From Clostridia bacterium (GTDB taxonomy: Bacteria; Bacillota; Clostridia; TANB77; CAG-508), in the NCBI GenBank assembly GCA_017937285.1, contig JAGBDU010000047.1, forward strand, positions 1 to 33,431: a stretch of 33,431 nt of DNA, given 5' to 3'. The translations under genes were made by a program, and so were the position numbers. Shown piece by piece: positions 33,156 to 33,431 of this stretch. The number at the start of each line of letters is the position of its first letter. The stretch's first letter is position 1. The notes under the pieces were generated by a model. The model was not told the DNA's origin, searched no databases, and saw only the letters and a list, made by a program, of their open reading frames with translations.

Positions 33156-33431
33156 ATGTTTGAGGAAATTATAACAAGTAAAGAATTAAAGTTCAATATT
33201 TTAGAGAAAAAAGTTTTTAAATTTGTATGTTTTTTTGGATGTTTAATACTTAAATTATTGTTAGAATCATATGATAAAAAGTTAATGAATGCCAGAGATT
33301 CAAAGAAATAGAGGCATAAAGGTTTAAGAACAACACATGTGAATACAGTAATGGGAGAAGTAAAATTTAGACGTGCAATGTATGAAATAAACGAAGATGG
33401 AGTAACCAAAACAGTATACTTGTTAGATGAA
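33156..33431 (+). pseudogene. ISLre2/UPF0236 family transposase, in-frame stop, cut by window end
   Basis: The reading begins MFEEIITSKELKFNILEKKV and continues through CLILKLLLESYDKKLMNARD, then meets TAG at 33309-33311. It resumes in the same frame as RHKGLRTTHVNTVMGEVKFR and YEINEDGVTKTVYLLDE to the window edge. This is the N-terminus of the UPF0236/ISLre2 transposases, whose usual text at this point is a Tyr before RHKG; one base change from a Tyr codon gives TAG. AAAGGA (33141-33146) precedes ATG. An 11-bp inverted repeat (33094-33104 with 33151-33161) would fold the start codon into a hairpin. The rest of the element lies outside the window. Confidence 0.85.

Overview
The window is about 33.4 kb of very AT-rich DNA (roughly 27-30 % GC by eye). 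It looks like chromosomal DNA of a spore-forming, low-GC Clostridia-type Firmicute. The evidence is SpoIIP, AddA, RarA, an RqcP/YabO-type S4 protein, a tyrosine T-box leader, an LCP wall-polymer ligase, strong Shine-Dalgarno sites and sigma-A-type promoters with 17-bp spacers. I cannot name a genus or species.

Layout. Positions 1-7.1 kb carry a lysine-rich repeat protein, hisS, a VanZ-like membrane protein, a zinc-dependent phospholipase C-like protein, an 88-aa orphan of clearly higher GC, and rarA. Positions 7.2-14.3 kb carry a Bax-inhibitor-1 membrane protein (minus) divergent from spoIIP, a REP-associated transposase (RAYT, minus) between inverted clusters of GGGGACGGAG repeats, addA broken by one +1 frameshift, and rqcP/yabO. 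Positions 14.3-21.1 kb carry a 67-aa orphan (minus), a T-box-controlled tyrS, a GT-C glycosyltransferase, uppP, a 103-aa orphan, an LCP protein (minus) and a 120-aa orphan. Positions 21.3-33.0 kb are one long plus-strand polysaccharide operon: initiating phosphoglycosyl transferase, two GT4 enzymes, a pyruvyl transferase-family protein, an FrhB-like iron-sulfur protein, a GT2, another GT4, a Wzy-like polymerase, a second pyruvyl transferase-family protein and a Wzx-like flippase. The window ends inside an ISLre2/UPF0236 transposase with an in-frame stop.

How the genes work together. The polysaccharide operon encodes a Wzx/Wzy-type pathway built on undecaprenyl phosphate. The nearby uppP (lipid carrier recycling), LCP protein (attachment of glycopolymer to peptidoglycan) and GT-C enzyme (lipid-linked sugar donor) fit the same cell-envelope theme. 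rarA and addA are DNA repair genes; hisS, tyrS and rqcP are translation genes.

The most unusual feature is a dispersed repeat family sharing a GGGAC head with several different tails. It occurs as tandem arrays, as long near-perfect palindromes (up to 51-bp arms), inside the 3' end of one coding sequence, and flanking the RAYT gene in inverted orientation. It probably is a REP/RAYT system that has reshaped intergenic regions and gene ends here. A second theme is four short unrecognised genes, each transcribed alone; three have a near-consensus promoter and all four have a terminator.
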